Below are positions 1 through 8,068 of a DNA stretch of 64,000 nt, in pieces. The DNA is from Henriciella sp. (GTDB lineage: Bacteria > Pseudomonadota > Alphaproteobacteria > Caulobacterales > Hyphomonadaceae). The stretch's first letter is position 1. Every line of letters begins with the position of its first letter. The notes below the pieces were generated by a model. The model was not told where the DNA came from and did no database searches. It saw only the letters and a program-made list of their open reading frames with translations. Position numbers and translations under genes: made by a program. The stretch is taken from contig JABSQB010000008.1 of the NCBI GenBank assembly GCA_013214545.1, positions 60,015 to 124,014 of the forward strand, written 5' to 3'.

Positions 1-1
1 C

Positions 2-436
2 ATTCGCGAAGCGCTGATCGCGGGTGAACCTGAGAAAGCTGCTGAAATTCTCGGTCATGACTGGATTGTCGATGGCGTTGTCGAACATGGCGAGAAGCGC
101 GGACGCACGATCGGCTTTCCGACCGCCAACCTGCATCTCGGCGACCTCATTCATCCGCGCCACGGTGTCTATGCCGTCCGCGCCCGTGTGGCTGGCGGGG
201 AAGCCTGGCGCGACGGTGTTGCGAATTTCGGGCGGACGCCCACGACCGGCATTCGCGATCCATTGCTCGAGACCTTCATTTTCGATTTTGACGGCGACAT
301 TTACGGCCAGCAATTGGAAGTCGCGCTGGTATCTTTCCTCCGGCCTGAACTGAAATTCGAGTCGCTCGACGATATGGTCGTACAGATGCAACAGGATGTG
401 ACGGACGCGAAATCCGTGCTAAGCGCAAAGAACTAG
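2..436 (+). CDS. ribF: Bifunctional riboflavin kinase/FAD synthetase, C-terminal part (5' end outside window)
   Basis: The reading frame is open from base 2 to the stop at 434-436 and has no start in the window, so only about 144 C-terminal residues are visible. They form the riboflavin kinase (flavokinase) domain: the motif GRTIGFPTANL is followed by HPRHGVYAVRARV and GVANFGRTPT, the usual order around the ATP/riboflavin site. The enzyme phosphorylates riboflavin to FMN; the FAD-synthesising nucleotidyltransferase half should lie just upstream of base 1. The neighbourhood ribF - ileS - lspA is common in proteobacteria. Nothing looks broken; the truncation is due to the window edge only. Confidence 0.93.
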   Translation: MREALIAGEPEKAAEILGHDWIVDGVVEHGEKRGRTIGFPTANLHLGDLIHPRHGVYAVRARVAGGEAWRDGVANFGRTPTTGIRDPLLETFIFDFDGDIYGQQLEVALVSFLRPELKFESLDDMVVQMQQDVTDAKSVLSAKN

Positions 437-492
437 GGGGCGACTGAATCGAATTTCAACTGTGACACAGAGTTCGATGAAGGAGCCGATAA

Positions 493-1008
493 ATGCTGAC
501 CCGATGGATCGCCGCTGCGGCGGTGTTCACCCTTTCAATCCCCTCTAATACATTTGCCCAACCTGTGTCGTCGTCTGAAATCCCCGGCGAACGTGTAATT
601 ACAGCGATCAATATGCCCGCGATGCGCGCGCTTCTGGCGAGCTTTGGGCACACCGTGATAGAGGAAATGCCCGAGCAAAACGGGCTGACTTTGCGAATGC
701 CCAATGGGTTTGAATACATCCTGTTGCTCAAACGCTGTGATGAGCGCGATGTTTGTACCGGCGTTTTGATCGGGACACTTCATGCGATTCCCGTCGGCAC
801 GACCTGGGAGTTGTTGAACACAGTCGAGGGCCAAATTGACCTGGTCGGGCTCTATATCATGAATGACCGCCTGATCATGGACCGCTACATTGCCCTGCAG
901 GGCGGGGTTCGCCTCGATCATGTTCGTCACGAGATTGCGACGCTGGCGCAAACCGTTCCGCCCTTGCTGCAAGAGATTACCCAGCAGGCCGCGCAGTCGG
1001 GAGAATAG
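493..1008 (+). CDS. Secreted YbjN-domain-like protein
   Basis: A 171-residue protein with a clear signal peptide (hydrophobic segment from about residue 6, likely cut after NTFA near residue 22). The mature part resembles the YbjN family, a small alpha/beta fold related to type III secretion chaperones: a start like VITAINMPAMRALLASFG, then strands, and a late segment DRYIALQGGVRLDHVRHEI that matches the usual family ending. The molecular function of YbjN-like proteins is not settled. The start is supported by GGAG about 8 bases upstream. It sits between ribF and the ileS leader and may be read through into the latter. Family assignment is by pattern only. Confidence 0.6.
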   Translation: MLTRWIAAAAVFTLSIPSNTFAQPVSSSEIPGERVITAINMPAMRALLASFGHTVIEEMPEQNGLTLRMPNGFEYILLLKRCDERDVCTGVLIGTLHAIPVGTTWELLNTVEGQIDLVGLYIMNDRLIMDRYIALQGGVRLDHVRHEIATLAQTVPPLLQEITQQAAQSGE

Positions 1009-1069
1009 CAAGGCCGGTTTCTGCGTCTCAAGCGCCACAGGCCAAGGCGCGACTCCTAAAGGCGAGTGA

Positions 1070-1087
1070 CAGGGCCCGCGAGCCCTG
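1070..1087 (+). promoter_or_regulatory. Hairpin upstream of the ileS leader ORF
   Basis: CAGGGC (1070-1075) and GCCCTG (1082-1087) pair perfectly around a six-base loop. There is no T-run behind it, so it is a poor terminator for the YbjN-like gene. It lies 13 bases before the leader ORF at 1101 and may be part of the structured ileS leader. Confidence 0.4.
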
Positions 1088-1100
1088 CTAAGCGAGCGTC

Positions 1101-1163
1101 ATGAACAGGGCAGCAATCATATCCATTATTCGAATTAGCGGCCCGGTCGCCCGCTCACGCTAG
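1101..1163 (+). CDS. Candidate ileS leader peptide, 20 residues, Ile-rich
   Basis: A 20-codon ORF starting with ATG and ending in TAG, 62 bases before ileS. It reads MNRAAIISIIRISGPVARSR. Five of the eight codons from 6 to 13 (IISIIRIS) are isoleucine, including the rare ATA codon at 1119-1121. An Ile run in a tiny ORF directly in front of the isoleucyl-tRNA synthetase gene is the arrangement expected of ribosome-mediated attenuation: low charged tRNA-Ile would stall the ribosome on the run. The Shine-Dalgarno is weak (AGCGAG six bases upstream). The peptide is too short for similarity to prove anything; the case rests on codon content and position plus the hairpin at 1142-1177. Confidence 0.55.
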   Translation: MNRAAIISIIRISGPVARSR

Positions 1164-1177
1164 AGCTCGCGGCCGGG
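1142..1177 (+). promoter_or_regulatory. Candidate attenuator hairpin of ileS
   Basis: CCCGGTCGC (1142-1150) pairs with GCGGCCGGG (1169-1177) over nine base pairs, one of them G-U. The 5' arm lies inside the leader ORF just after the isoleucine codons, so a ribosome stalled there would cover it and stop the hairpin forming. The bases behind the stem (from 1178) are only moderately U-rich, with the pyrimidine stretch at 1191-1200, so it may be a weak terminator or may act on translation. It ends 48 bases before the ileS start. Confidence 0.45.
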
Positions 1178-1225
1178 GATCTATTGCTTAGCCCTTTCTT
1201 CACACGCTGATCCGAAGACGTCCAA

Positions 1226-4222
1226 ATGGCCGATACTGACAAACCGAAAAAACAAGAAAACCCGTACAAGGACACTTTGTTCCTTCCCACGACTGATTTC
1301 CCGATGCGCGGGGGCTTGCCGAAAGCCGAGCCGAAATGGATCGAGAAATGGGATGAGATGAAGCTGTATGAGCGCTTCCGTGCCGATGCAAAATCGCGCA
1401 ACGCCGAGCCGTTCATCCTGCATGATGGTCCACCCTACGCCAATGGTCCGATCCATCTCGGTACCGCGATGAACAAGATCATCAAGGATATCATTGTCCG
1501 CAATCACCAGATGCGGGGCTTCGATGCGTCTTATCTGCCGGGCTGGGACTGTCACGGCCTGCCGATCGAGTGGAAAGTCGAAGAGCAGTTCCGTTCCAAG
1601 GGCCGCACTAAGGATGACGTCCCGGGTGACGAGTTCCGCCGCGCTTGCCGTGAATACGCGGCTGAGTGGATCGAGGTTCAAAAAGCTGGCTTCCGTCGCT
1701 GCGGCGTCGAAGGCGAGTGGGACGATCCTTATCTGACCATGAACTTTGAGTCCGAAGCCGCCACCGTGCGCGAGTTCCTCGCCGTCGCCATGGGCGGACG
1801 TCTGGTCCGCGGCGCCAAGCCGGTCATGTGGTCGCCAGTGGAACGCACAGCTCTGGCCGAGGCGGAAGTCGAGTATCATGACCGCAAGGTGCCGGTGATC
1901 TGGGTGAAGTTTCCGGTGAACGTCAGCAGAACTTACAAAGACCCCACCTCGATAGACACCTCAGGACACTACGATGGCGTTGAGCATGCGAGCGTTGTGA
2001 TCTGGACCACCACGCCATGGACGATCCCGGCCAACCAGGCTGTGAGCTTTAGTTCCGGCATTCAATATTCATTGTATGAGGTCGAAGAAGTCATGTCGGC
2101 TGAGGAGCTTGGGTTCGCACCTTATGTGAAAGAAGGGGAGCTCCTAATCATCGCTGATGCCCGCGTGGAGGAGGTGATGAACGGTGCGAAAGCGACCAAG
2201 TATCGTCAAGTTATCGACCTTCCTGTGGAAGAAATCGTCCAACATCTTGTTTTGACGCATCCGCTCGCAGAACTCGATCCTTTCTTCCAACACGACATCC
2301 CACTGCTCGCAGGTGATCACGTCACCGACGATGCCGGGACAGGATTCGTCCACACGGCGCCCGCGCACGGTGAAGATGACTTCAATGTTTGGGTCGAGTC
2401 AGGCCGCACGACGCAGCAGATCCGCCAGATCGTCGATCCCGACGGCTGCTATACCGATGACGTGCCCGAAGCTCTGCGCGGGCTCGATATCATCCGCACG
2501 TCTGGGAAGAAGCGTGGGCAGCCCGGCAAAGCCAATCCGGAAGTCATTCGTCTGCTCGCCGAGAGCGGCAATCTACTCGCGCGCGGCATGACAGAGATTC
2601 GGGATGCCCATTCCTGGCGCTCCAAAGCCCCAGTGATCCGGCGCGCGACCCCGCAATGGTTCATCGCCATGGACACGCCCGGCAAGGATGGTTCGCGCCC
2701 GCTTCGTGAAATGGCGCTCGAAGGCATTGAACAAACCAAATTCGTGCCGCCGACCGGCTATAACCGACTGAAAGCCATGGTCGCCGATCGCCCCGACTGG
2801 CTGATTTCCCGCCAGCGCAATTGGGGCGTGCCGATCACGCTGCTGGTCAATGAAAAAGGCGAACCGCACACCGCCGCGCTGCCAGAAGACCAGGCCAAGG
2901 CCGTCAATCAGCGCATCCTCGACAAGATTCGCCAGGAAGGCGTCGAAGGCTGGTTCTCAGCTGAGGTCAGCGACTTCCTCGATGATCCGACCGGTTGGGA
3001 GAAGGTCAATGACGTACTCGACGTCTGGTTCGATTCCGGCACCACGCATGCCTTTGCGCTCCGCGATCGCGGCATCATCGATGATGCAACCGGGGTGGCC
3101 GATGTCTACATGGAAGGCTCTGACCAGCATCGCGGCTGGTTCCAGTCTTCCTTGCTGGAAAGCTGCGCGACCCGCGGTATGGCGCCGTTCAAACAGGTCG
3201 TCACGCACGGCATGATTGTCGACGGCGAAGGTAAGAAAATGTCCAAGTCGATCGGCAACACGATCGATCCTAAGGATTTTGCCAATCAGTATGGCATCGA
3301 AATCCTGCGCCTATGGACCGCGAGCGCTGACTATACCGAGGACCTGCGTATCTCCGATGAGATCATCAAAGGCGCGGTCGAGAATTATCGCCGCCTGCGC
3401 AACACCATGCGTTACCTTCTCGGAGCGCTCGACGGTTACTCCGCTGATGAATCAGTGCTGCCGGTTGAAATGCCGAGCCTGGAGACCTGGGTGCTGCATC
3501 GCTTGGCGGAGCTCGATGACCTGGTGCGCAAAGCCTATGAAGAGCATGATTTCAAACGGATCATGGCCGCATTGCTCAACTTCTGCTCGGTAGACTTGTC
3601 GGCTGTCTATTTCGATATTCGCAAGGACAGCCTTTACTGCGACGCCCCGAGCGACATTCGTCGTCGGTCCGCCCGCACTGTGATGGCAGCAATCCTGGAG
3701 CGACTGGTCGCGTGGCTGGCCCCGATCATGCCGTTCACCACGGAGGAGACCTTCCTGATGAGCCCGTTTGCGGATCGTGCCGACAGCGTACATTTGCTGC
3801 AATTCCCGGAAACGCCGCTGGATTGGAAGGATGACGATCTCGCTGAGCGCTGGGACAAGATCTTCCGCGTCCGCCGCGTGGTGACCGGCGCAATCGAGAT
3901 TGAACGCCGCGAGAAGCGGATCGGTTCTTCGCTGGAAGCAGCGCCGAAAGTCTTCATCGACGATCCGGACCTGTTGGCGGCGTATGAAGGCGAAGTGGCC
4001 GAAGATATCTTCATCACCTCGCAAGCCGAACTGGTCGCTGGCCCAGCACCCGCGGAGGCCTTCCGCTTGCCTGACGAAGCCAGCGTTGCTGCGCTGCCCG
4101 GACAGGCAGAGGGGATCAAGTGCGCGCGAAGCTGGAAGTATTTCGATCCGGCGACCGCGGATCCGGAGTTTCCGGATGTGACCCCGCGCGATGCCGCTGC
4201 TATCCGCGAGGTCAGAGGATAG
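1226..4222 (+). CDS. ileS: Isoleucyl-tRNA synthetase
   Basis: A full-length class I synthetase of 998 residues that charges tRNA-Ile in the cytoplasm. Visible marks: PYANGPIHLGTA with the HIGH-type motif HLGT at 77-80, the CP1 editing domain with VIWTTTPWTIPANQ and GTGFVHTAPAHGEDDF, and KMSKS at 671-675. The C-terminal KCARSWKYF stands where bacterial enzymes have a zinc-binding Cys motif; only one Cys of that pair is left, as in a number of alphaproteobacteria. The gene follows the candidate Ile leader peptide and is translationally close to lspA: its TAG at 4220-4222 is one base before the lspA ATG. Confidence 0.98.
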   Translation: MADTDKPKKQENPYKDTLFLPTTDFPMRGGLPKAEPKWIEKWDEMKLYERFRADAKSRNAEPFILHDGPPYANGPIHLGTAMNKIIKDIIVRNHQMRGFDASYLPGWDCHGLPIEWKVEEQFRSKGRTKDDVPGDEFRRACREYAAEWIEVQKAGFRRCGVEGEWDDPYLTMNFESEAATVREFLAVAMGGRLVRGAKPVMWSPVERTALAEAEVEYHDRKVPVIWVKFPVNVSRTYKDPTSIDTSGHYDGVEHASVVIWTTTPWTIPANQAVSFSSGIQYSLYEVEEVMSAEELGFAPYVKEGELLIIADARVEEVMNGAKATKYRQVIDLPVEEIVQHLVLTHPLAELDPFFQHDIPLLAGDHVTDDAGTGFVHTAPAHGEDDFNVWVESGRTTQQIRQIVDPDGCYTDDVPEALRGLDIIRTSGKKRGQPGKANPEVIRLLAESGNLLARGMTEIRDAHSWRSKAPVIRRATPQWFIAMDTPGKDGSRPLREMALEGIEQTKFVPPTGYNRLKAMVADRPDWLISRQRNWGVPITLLVNEKGEPHTAALPEDQAKAVNQRILDKIRQEGVEGWFSAEVSDFLDDPTGWEKVNDVLDVWFDSGTTHAFALRDRGIIDDATGVADVYMEGSDQHRGWFQSSLLESCATRGMAPFKQVVTHGMIVDGEGKKMSKSIGNTIDPKDFANQYGIEILRLWTASADYTEDLRISDEIIKGAVENYRRLRNTMRYLLGALDGYSADESVLPVEMPSLETWVLHRLAELDDLVRKAYEEHDFKRIMAALLNFCSVDLSAVYFDIRKDSLYCDAPSDIRRRSARTVMAAILERLVAWLAPIMPFTTEETFLMSPFADRADSVHLLQFPETPLDWKDDDLAERWDKIFRVRRVVTGAIEIERREKRIGSSLEAAPKVFIDDPDLLAAYEGEVAEDIFITSQAELVAGPAPAEAFRLPDEASVAALPGQAEGIKCARSWKYFDPATADPEFPDVTPRDAAAIREVRG

Positions 4223-4223
4223 T

Positions 4224-4763
4224 ATGACTGAGCGCTTGCGTTTCGCCTTCTTTTTCATGGTTCCGGTCATCGTGATCCTGGACCAATGGTCGAAAGCGGC
4301 TGTGCTGAACGAACCTAGATTCAATGCGCTTGGATGCCTCGATCAGACCCAGAGGTGCGGCCAGATCGAGGTCTTGTCCTTTTTTGACCTGACCATGGTC
4401 TGGAACCGCGGGGTCAGTTTCGGGATCGGGCAATCAGAAGGCATTATGCGCTGGCTGCTGGTCGCTTTGACGACGGCGATCGCGATTGGCTTTTCGATTT
4501 GGCTCTATCGCGCGGCGCGCCGGTTTACCGGGCTCGCGCTCGCTTTGGTGATTGGCGGCGCTTTTGGCAATGTCATAGATCGCGTTCGGTTTGGCGCCGT
4601 TGTCGACTTTCTCGACTTTAGCGGCATCTTCCGGCCATATTTTTTCAATTATGTGTTCAACGTTGCCGACGCGGCGATTTCTGTAGGAGCAGTCTTGCTC
4701 TTTGTGGATCAGTTCCTAATGTCGCGACAAGAGAAAGCGGCTGGGGCCGTAAATGAGGATTAG
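4224..4763 (+). CDS. lspA: Lipoprotein signal peptidase (signal peptidase II)
   Basis: A 179-residue inner-membrane aspartic protease that cuts the signal peptide of diacylglyceryl prolipoproteins. DQWSKA is at 20-25, GNVIDR at 115-120 and FNVAD at 145-149; D119 and D149 should be the catalytic pair. Four transmembrane segments are evident. I chose the ATG at 4224 because AGAGGA lies about five bases upstream and the resulting length is typical; an in-frame ATG at 4191 inside ileS would add 11 unlikely residues. It is followed by genes for a lipoprotein (4775) and two exported peptidases (one of them a lipoprotein), substrates for this enzyme. Confidence 0.97.
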   Translation: MTERLRFAFFFMVPVIVILDQWSKAAVLNEPRFNALGCLDQTQRCGQIEVLSFFDLTMVWNRGVSFGIGQSEGIMRWLLVALTTAIAIGFSIWLYRAARRFTGLALALVIGGAFGNVIDRVRFGAVVDFLDFSGIFRPYFFNYVFNVADAAISVGAVLLFVDQFLMSRQEKAAGAVNED

Positions 4764-4774
4764 GCGAGGACGCC

Positions 4775-5248
4775 ATGAAGAAAACAGCTCTGATCATTTC
4801 AACCGGTCTGGCGCTGACCCTGGTAACAGGATGCGCGAGCCTTGGCGGCACCAACACGCCTGACGAGTTTCGGGTCGTGAAGAAAGCACCGCTGGTGGTG
4901 CCACCAGAATACAGCCTGCGTCCGCCGCAAGCCGGTCAGTCTGAACCCTTTGAAGTCGACGCCGAACGGGCAGGCACCGCTTCGGCTTTCGGCACCGATA
5001 TTGGCCAGGATGCGAGCGCGGTTGAGCGCGCACTGGTGGCCGCTGCAGGTGCCAATGCCGTCAGTCCGGTTATTCGCCAGCGGGTCGATTGGGAACAAGC
5101 CAAGACCATTCGCAAATCACCAAGCATCGCCGATCGCGTCTTGTTCTGGAATAGCGATGAAGAGGTACCAGCCGACAGCGCAACAGGCGGCGAAGACGTC
5201 ACAATTGAGCGCGGCAGCGGCGAACGTCTGAAGCTACCGGGCACGTAA
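4775..5248 (+). CDS. DUF3035 lipoprotein
   Basis: A 157-residue predicted lipoprotein: the signal peptide ends in the lipobox VTGC with the acylated Cys near residue 20. The segment PDEFRVVKKAPLVVPPEY followed by LRPP is the signature of DUF3035, a family seen in alphaproteobacteria downstream of lspA. The rest is low in hydrophobicity and probably extended in the periplasm. Function is not known; possible roles in envelope assembly are only guessed from its place next to lspA and the M16 pair. It follows lspA by 11 bases, in the same operon. Confidence 0.85.
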   Translation: MKKTALIISTGLALTLVTGCASLGGTNTPDEFRVVKKAPLVVPPEYSLRPPQAGQSEPFEVDAERAGTASAFGTDIGQDASAVERALVAAAGANAVSPVIRQRVDWEQAKTIRKSPSIADRVLFWNSDEEVPADSATGGEDVTIERGSGERLKLPGT

Positions 5249-5288
5249 GTCCACACATTATGAAAAACGACAGCACGCGGAGATGAAC

Positions 5289-6650
5289 ATGAAACATTGG
5301 ATATCCGGCGGGCTGACCGCTGCGATTGCGCTCAGCGGCGCTGCATACGCAGACGACACGTCTGACGCCTGGGCGCCTGAGACCTTTACCCTCGAAAACG
5401 GCATGGATGTCGTCGTGCTTCCTGACCACCGCGCACCAGTAGTCACGCACATGGTCTGGTACAAAGTCGGCGCAGCGGATGAAGATCCTGGCAAATCAGG
5501 CATCGCGCACCTGTTTGAGCATGTCATGTTCAAAGAGACCGATGACATTGCCGATGGCGAGTTCGACTCCATCATTTCCAGGCTTGGCGGGCAGCTCAAC
5601 GCGTTCACCAGCTGGGATTATACCGCCTATTATGAGCGTGTGGCGAAGCAGCATCTTGGCAAGATGATGGAATTGGAAGCCGAGCGGATGACCGATCTCA
5701 TCATCGATGAGGACCCAGAAGGCAGCTTCATCACTGAGCGCGATGTTGTGCGCGAAGAACGCCGCCAGACGCTTGAAAACAGCCCGAACGCGGTCTTGCG
5801 TGAAAAAGTCTTGGCTGAGTTTTGGAAGGGTCACCCTTACGAAATCACTGTGATCGGCCGGATGGATGAAGTCGAAGCGTTGTCGCCGCAGGACGGGATT
5901 GATTTCTACAAGAAGTTCTACTCGCCAGAGAATGCCATTCTCGTGGTTGCTGGAGACGTGACAGGCGAAGAAGTGAAAACCCTGGCCGAGCAGCACTATG
6001 GCCAAATCCAGCCGTCAGGCCTCGTCGATGGCACCCGCAAATGGACCGATGTTGCGCCGCTCAGCGAAACTATGGAAATCACGCATAGCGACCCGAAAGT
6101 TCGGCAGCCGGTCTGGTATCGATACTTCAATGGCACCAGCCAGAAACGCGACAAGGAGTTCGCCCTCGCGCTTGAAGTCGGGCTCGAGGTGCTGGGTGGC
6201 GGCAATACCAGCCTGCTCTATGTGGCGCTCGTGGAAGACCAGAAGATTGCCGTAAATGCCGGGACCTTCGCCTGGACCGGTCTGCATGATGAAGGCCCTG
6301 CAGTGCTTTACGCGACACCGAGCCCCGGCGTCTCCATGGAGGATATGGAAGCGGCCGTGACGGCGGAGCTTTCCAGCTTGCTTGAAGCGGGCTTTGCTGA
6401 CGAAGATGTCGAGCGGGTTCGTAATTCGCTGGCCGCAGAAGCGATCTACGCACGCGACAGCCAGCAAAGCATGGCCAACCTGTTCGGCAGCTGGCTCGCC
6501 ATAGGCGGCGATATTGAAGACCTGCTCAGTTATCCAGACGACGTCAGGTCGGTCACTACTGAACAGGCGCTGGCCGCAGTCCGTAAAGTGTTCGCCGAGG
6601 ATAATCACTATATCGAGGCGCAGTTGCTGCCCGCACAAGGGGAGCTTTAA
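5289..6650 (+). CDS. M16 family zinc metallopeptidase, catalytic member
   Basis: About 453 residues with a Sec signal peptide ending at about GAAYA-D. The inverted zinc motif HLFEH is at 74-78, and the downstream ERDVVREERR region supplies the third ligand Glu. It is a pitrilysin/mitochondrial-processing-peptidase-like enzyme of the M16B type, acting in the periplasm on peptides or small proteins. I place the start at 5289: GGAG at 5279-5282 touches the ATG at 5283 directly but is six bases from the one at 5289. The next gene, three bases on, encodes the partner lacking the zinc motif; the two halves should form a heterodimer as in other two-gene M16B systems. Confidence 0.93.
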   Translation: MKHWISGGLTAAIALSGAAYADDTSDAWAPETFTLENGMDVVVLPDHRAPVVTHMVWYKVGAADEDPGKSGIAHLFEHVMFKETDDIADGEFDSIISRLGGQLNAFTSWDYTAYYERVAKQHLGKMMELEAERMTDLIIDEDPEGSFITERDVVREERRQTLENSPNAVLREKVLAEFWKGHPYEITVIGRMDEVEALSPQDGIDFYKKFYSPENAILVVAGDVTGEEVKTLAEQHYGQIQPSGLVDGTRKWTDVAPLSETMEITHSDPKVRQPVWYRYFNGTSQKRDKEFALALEVGLEVLGGGNTSLLYVALVEDQKIAVNAGTFAWTGLHDEGPAVLYATPSPGVSMEDMEAAVTAELSSLLEAGFADEDVERVRNSLAAEAIYARDSQQSMANLFGSWLAIGGDIEDLLSYPDDVRSVTTEQALAAVRKVFAEDNHYIEAQLLPAQGEL

Positions 6651-6652
6651 TC

Positions 6653-8065
6653 ATGAAGTCGACCATGTTCTTGAGCGGCGCGGCGCTGGCATTGATGCTG
6701 TCCGCGTGCACGACTGCGATCATCGATCAGCCTTCCGCTGATCCGGTTGTCAGCGAAACTGGAGAAGCCGTCAGCGAAGCCCCTGACGCACTCGCTGTGA
6801 CAGTCCACGATGGCGAGTTCGCGACGATCCAGCAATTCGTCACGCCGGGTGGGATCTCCGTCTGGCTGGTCGAAGAGCCGTCTATCCCGATCCTGTCGCT
6901 GCGTATGGCCTGGCAGGCTGGGCGCACCAACGATCCTGAGGGTATGGAAGGCCTGTCCAATGCGATGGTCTATCACATGAATGAAGGCGCCGGCGACCTC
7001 GATGCGCAAGCCTTTTTCAAGCGTATGGAAGAGCTGAATATGAGCTTCTCCTGTGGCACCTCGAACGAAAGCACCTACTGCAACTCGTCCATGCTGACCG
7101 ACAATGCGGCCGGCTCCTTCGAAATGATCGCGCTTGCCTTTGCCGAACCGCGCTTCGATGACGGCCCGTTCGAGCGTTATCAGCGCGAACAGGAGGTCAG
7201 CCTGCAGACGCGCGAGACCAATGCTCAATATCTCGCACGTCGCGCACGGATTGATGCGCTTTATCCGGACCATCCCTATGCCCGCAATACCAGCGCGGAA
7301 AGCCTGGCTGCCATCACGCAGGACGCGATGCGCGCGCAAAAGGACCTGCTCATGGTTCGCGAAGGGATGTTGGTAACAGCGGTCGGCGCCATCTCTCCGC
7401 AGGAATTGGCCCCTTTGATCGACGCAGCGGTCGCCGGTCTGCCGGAACGCAGTGAGACACCTGAACCTGACACCGTCGCGCTGGGCGAGGCGGTCGCTGA
7501 TCCGCTGATTGTCAGCCTGCCCCAGCCGCAGAGCCTTGTGACCTTTGCTGCGCCTGCCATGACCCGCGAAGATCCGGATTTCTATACCGCCGTGGTCCTC
7601 AATTACACATTTGGCGGTGGCGGATTTGAGAGCCGACTGATGCAGGATCTGCGCGTCGAGAAGGGCCTGACCTATGGCGTCTACACTTCCGTCAGCGCGG
7701 GCGACAAACTGCAGCTCTGGACCGGTGGTGGCCAGACCAAGAATGAAAGCGCAGGCGAATTTATCGCTGGTATTAAAGCCAATATGACCAAGATGGTCGA
7801 AGAGGGGATGACCGAGCAAGAACTCGCCGATGCCAAATCCTACCTGACTGGATCGTATCCACTGGGTTTTGATTCCAACGCCAAGATTGCCGGCAACATG
7901 ATGGGCGTTCGCCTGGATGGGTTACCGGTCGACTTCTTCGACAAGCGTAATGCCATGGTCGAGGCGGTAACGCTGGAAGACGTCAATCGCGTCGCACAAG
8001 AGTTTTTGAGCCCGGACAATTTTACCTTCGTCATCGTTGGTGAGCCAGAAGGCCTGGACGGGTAG
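6653..8065 (+). CDS. M16 family peptidase homologue, non-catalytic lipoprotein partner
   Basis: A 470-residue M16 fold with a lipoprotein signal (lipobox LSAC, Cys near residue 19). Where the active protein has HLFEH this one has YHMNEGAG, so it cannot bind zinc in the normal way. It keeps the Arg/Tyr pair in RVEKGLTYGVYTS which in M16B partner subunits completes the active site of the other chain. It starts two bases after the catalytic gene, so the two are probably made together. Being lipid-anchored, it would tether the complex to a membrane. Confidence 0.9.
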   Translation: MKSTMFLSGAALALMLSACTTAIIDQPSADPVVSETGEAVSEAPDALAVTVHDGEFATIQQFVTPGGISVWLVEEPSIPILSLRMAWQAGRTNDPEGMEGLSNAMVYHMNEGAGDLDAQAFFKRMEELNMSFSCGTSNESTYCNSSMLTDNAAGSFEMIALAFAEPRFDDGPFERYQREQEVSLQTRETNAQYLARRARIDALYPDHPYARNTSAESLAAITQDAMRAQKDLLMVREGMLVTAVGAISPQELAPLIDAAVAGLPERSETPEPDTVALGEAVADPLIVSLPQPQSLVTFAAPAMTREDPDFYTAVVLNYTFGGGGFESRLMQDLRVEKGLTYGVYTSVSAGDKLQLWTGGGQTKNESAGEFIAGIKANMTKMVEEGMTEQELADAKSYLTGSYPLGFDSNAKIAGNMMGVRLDGLPVDFFDKRNAMVEAVTLEDVNRVAQEFLSPDNFTFVIVGEPEGLDG

Positions 8066-8068
8066 ATC

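Noticed and set aside
1009..1225. T-box element before ileS
   Set aside because: No T-box consensus sequence and T-boxes are not expected in alphaproteobacteria; the Ile-rich leader ORF explains the region better.
6647..7819. 390-residue minus-strand ORF
   Set aside because: Antisense to the second M16 gene, whose protein matches its family throughout. The minus frame has no recognisable motif.
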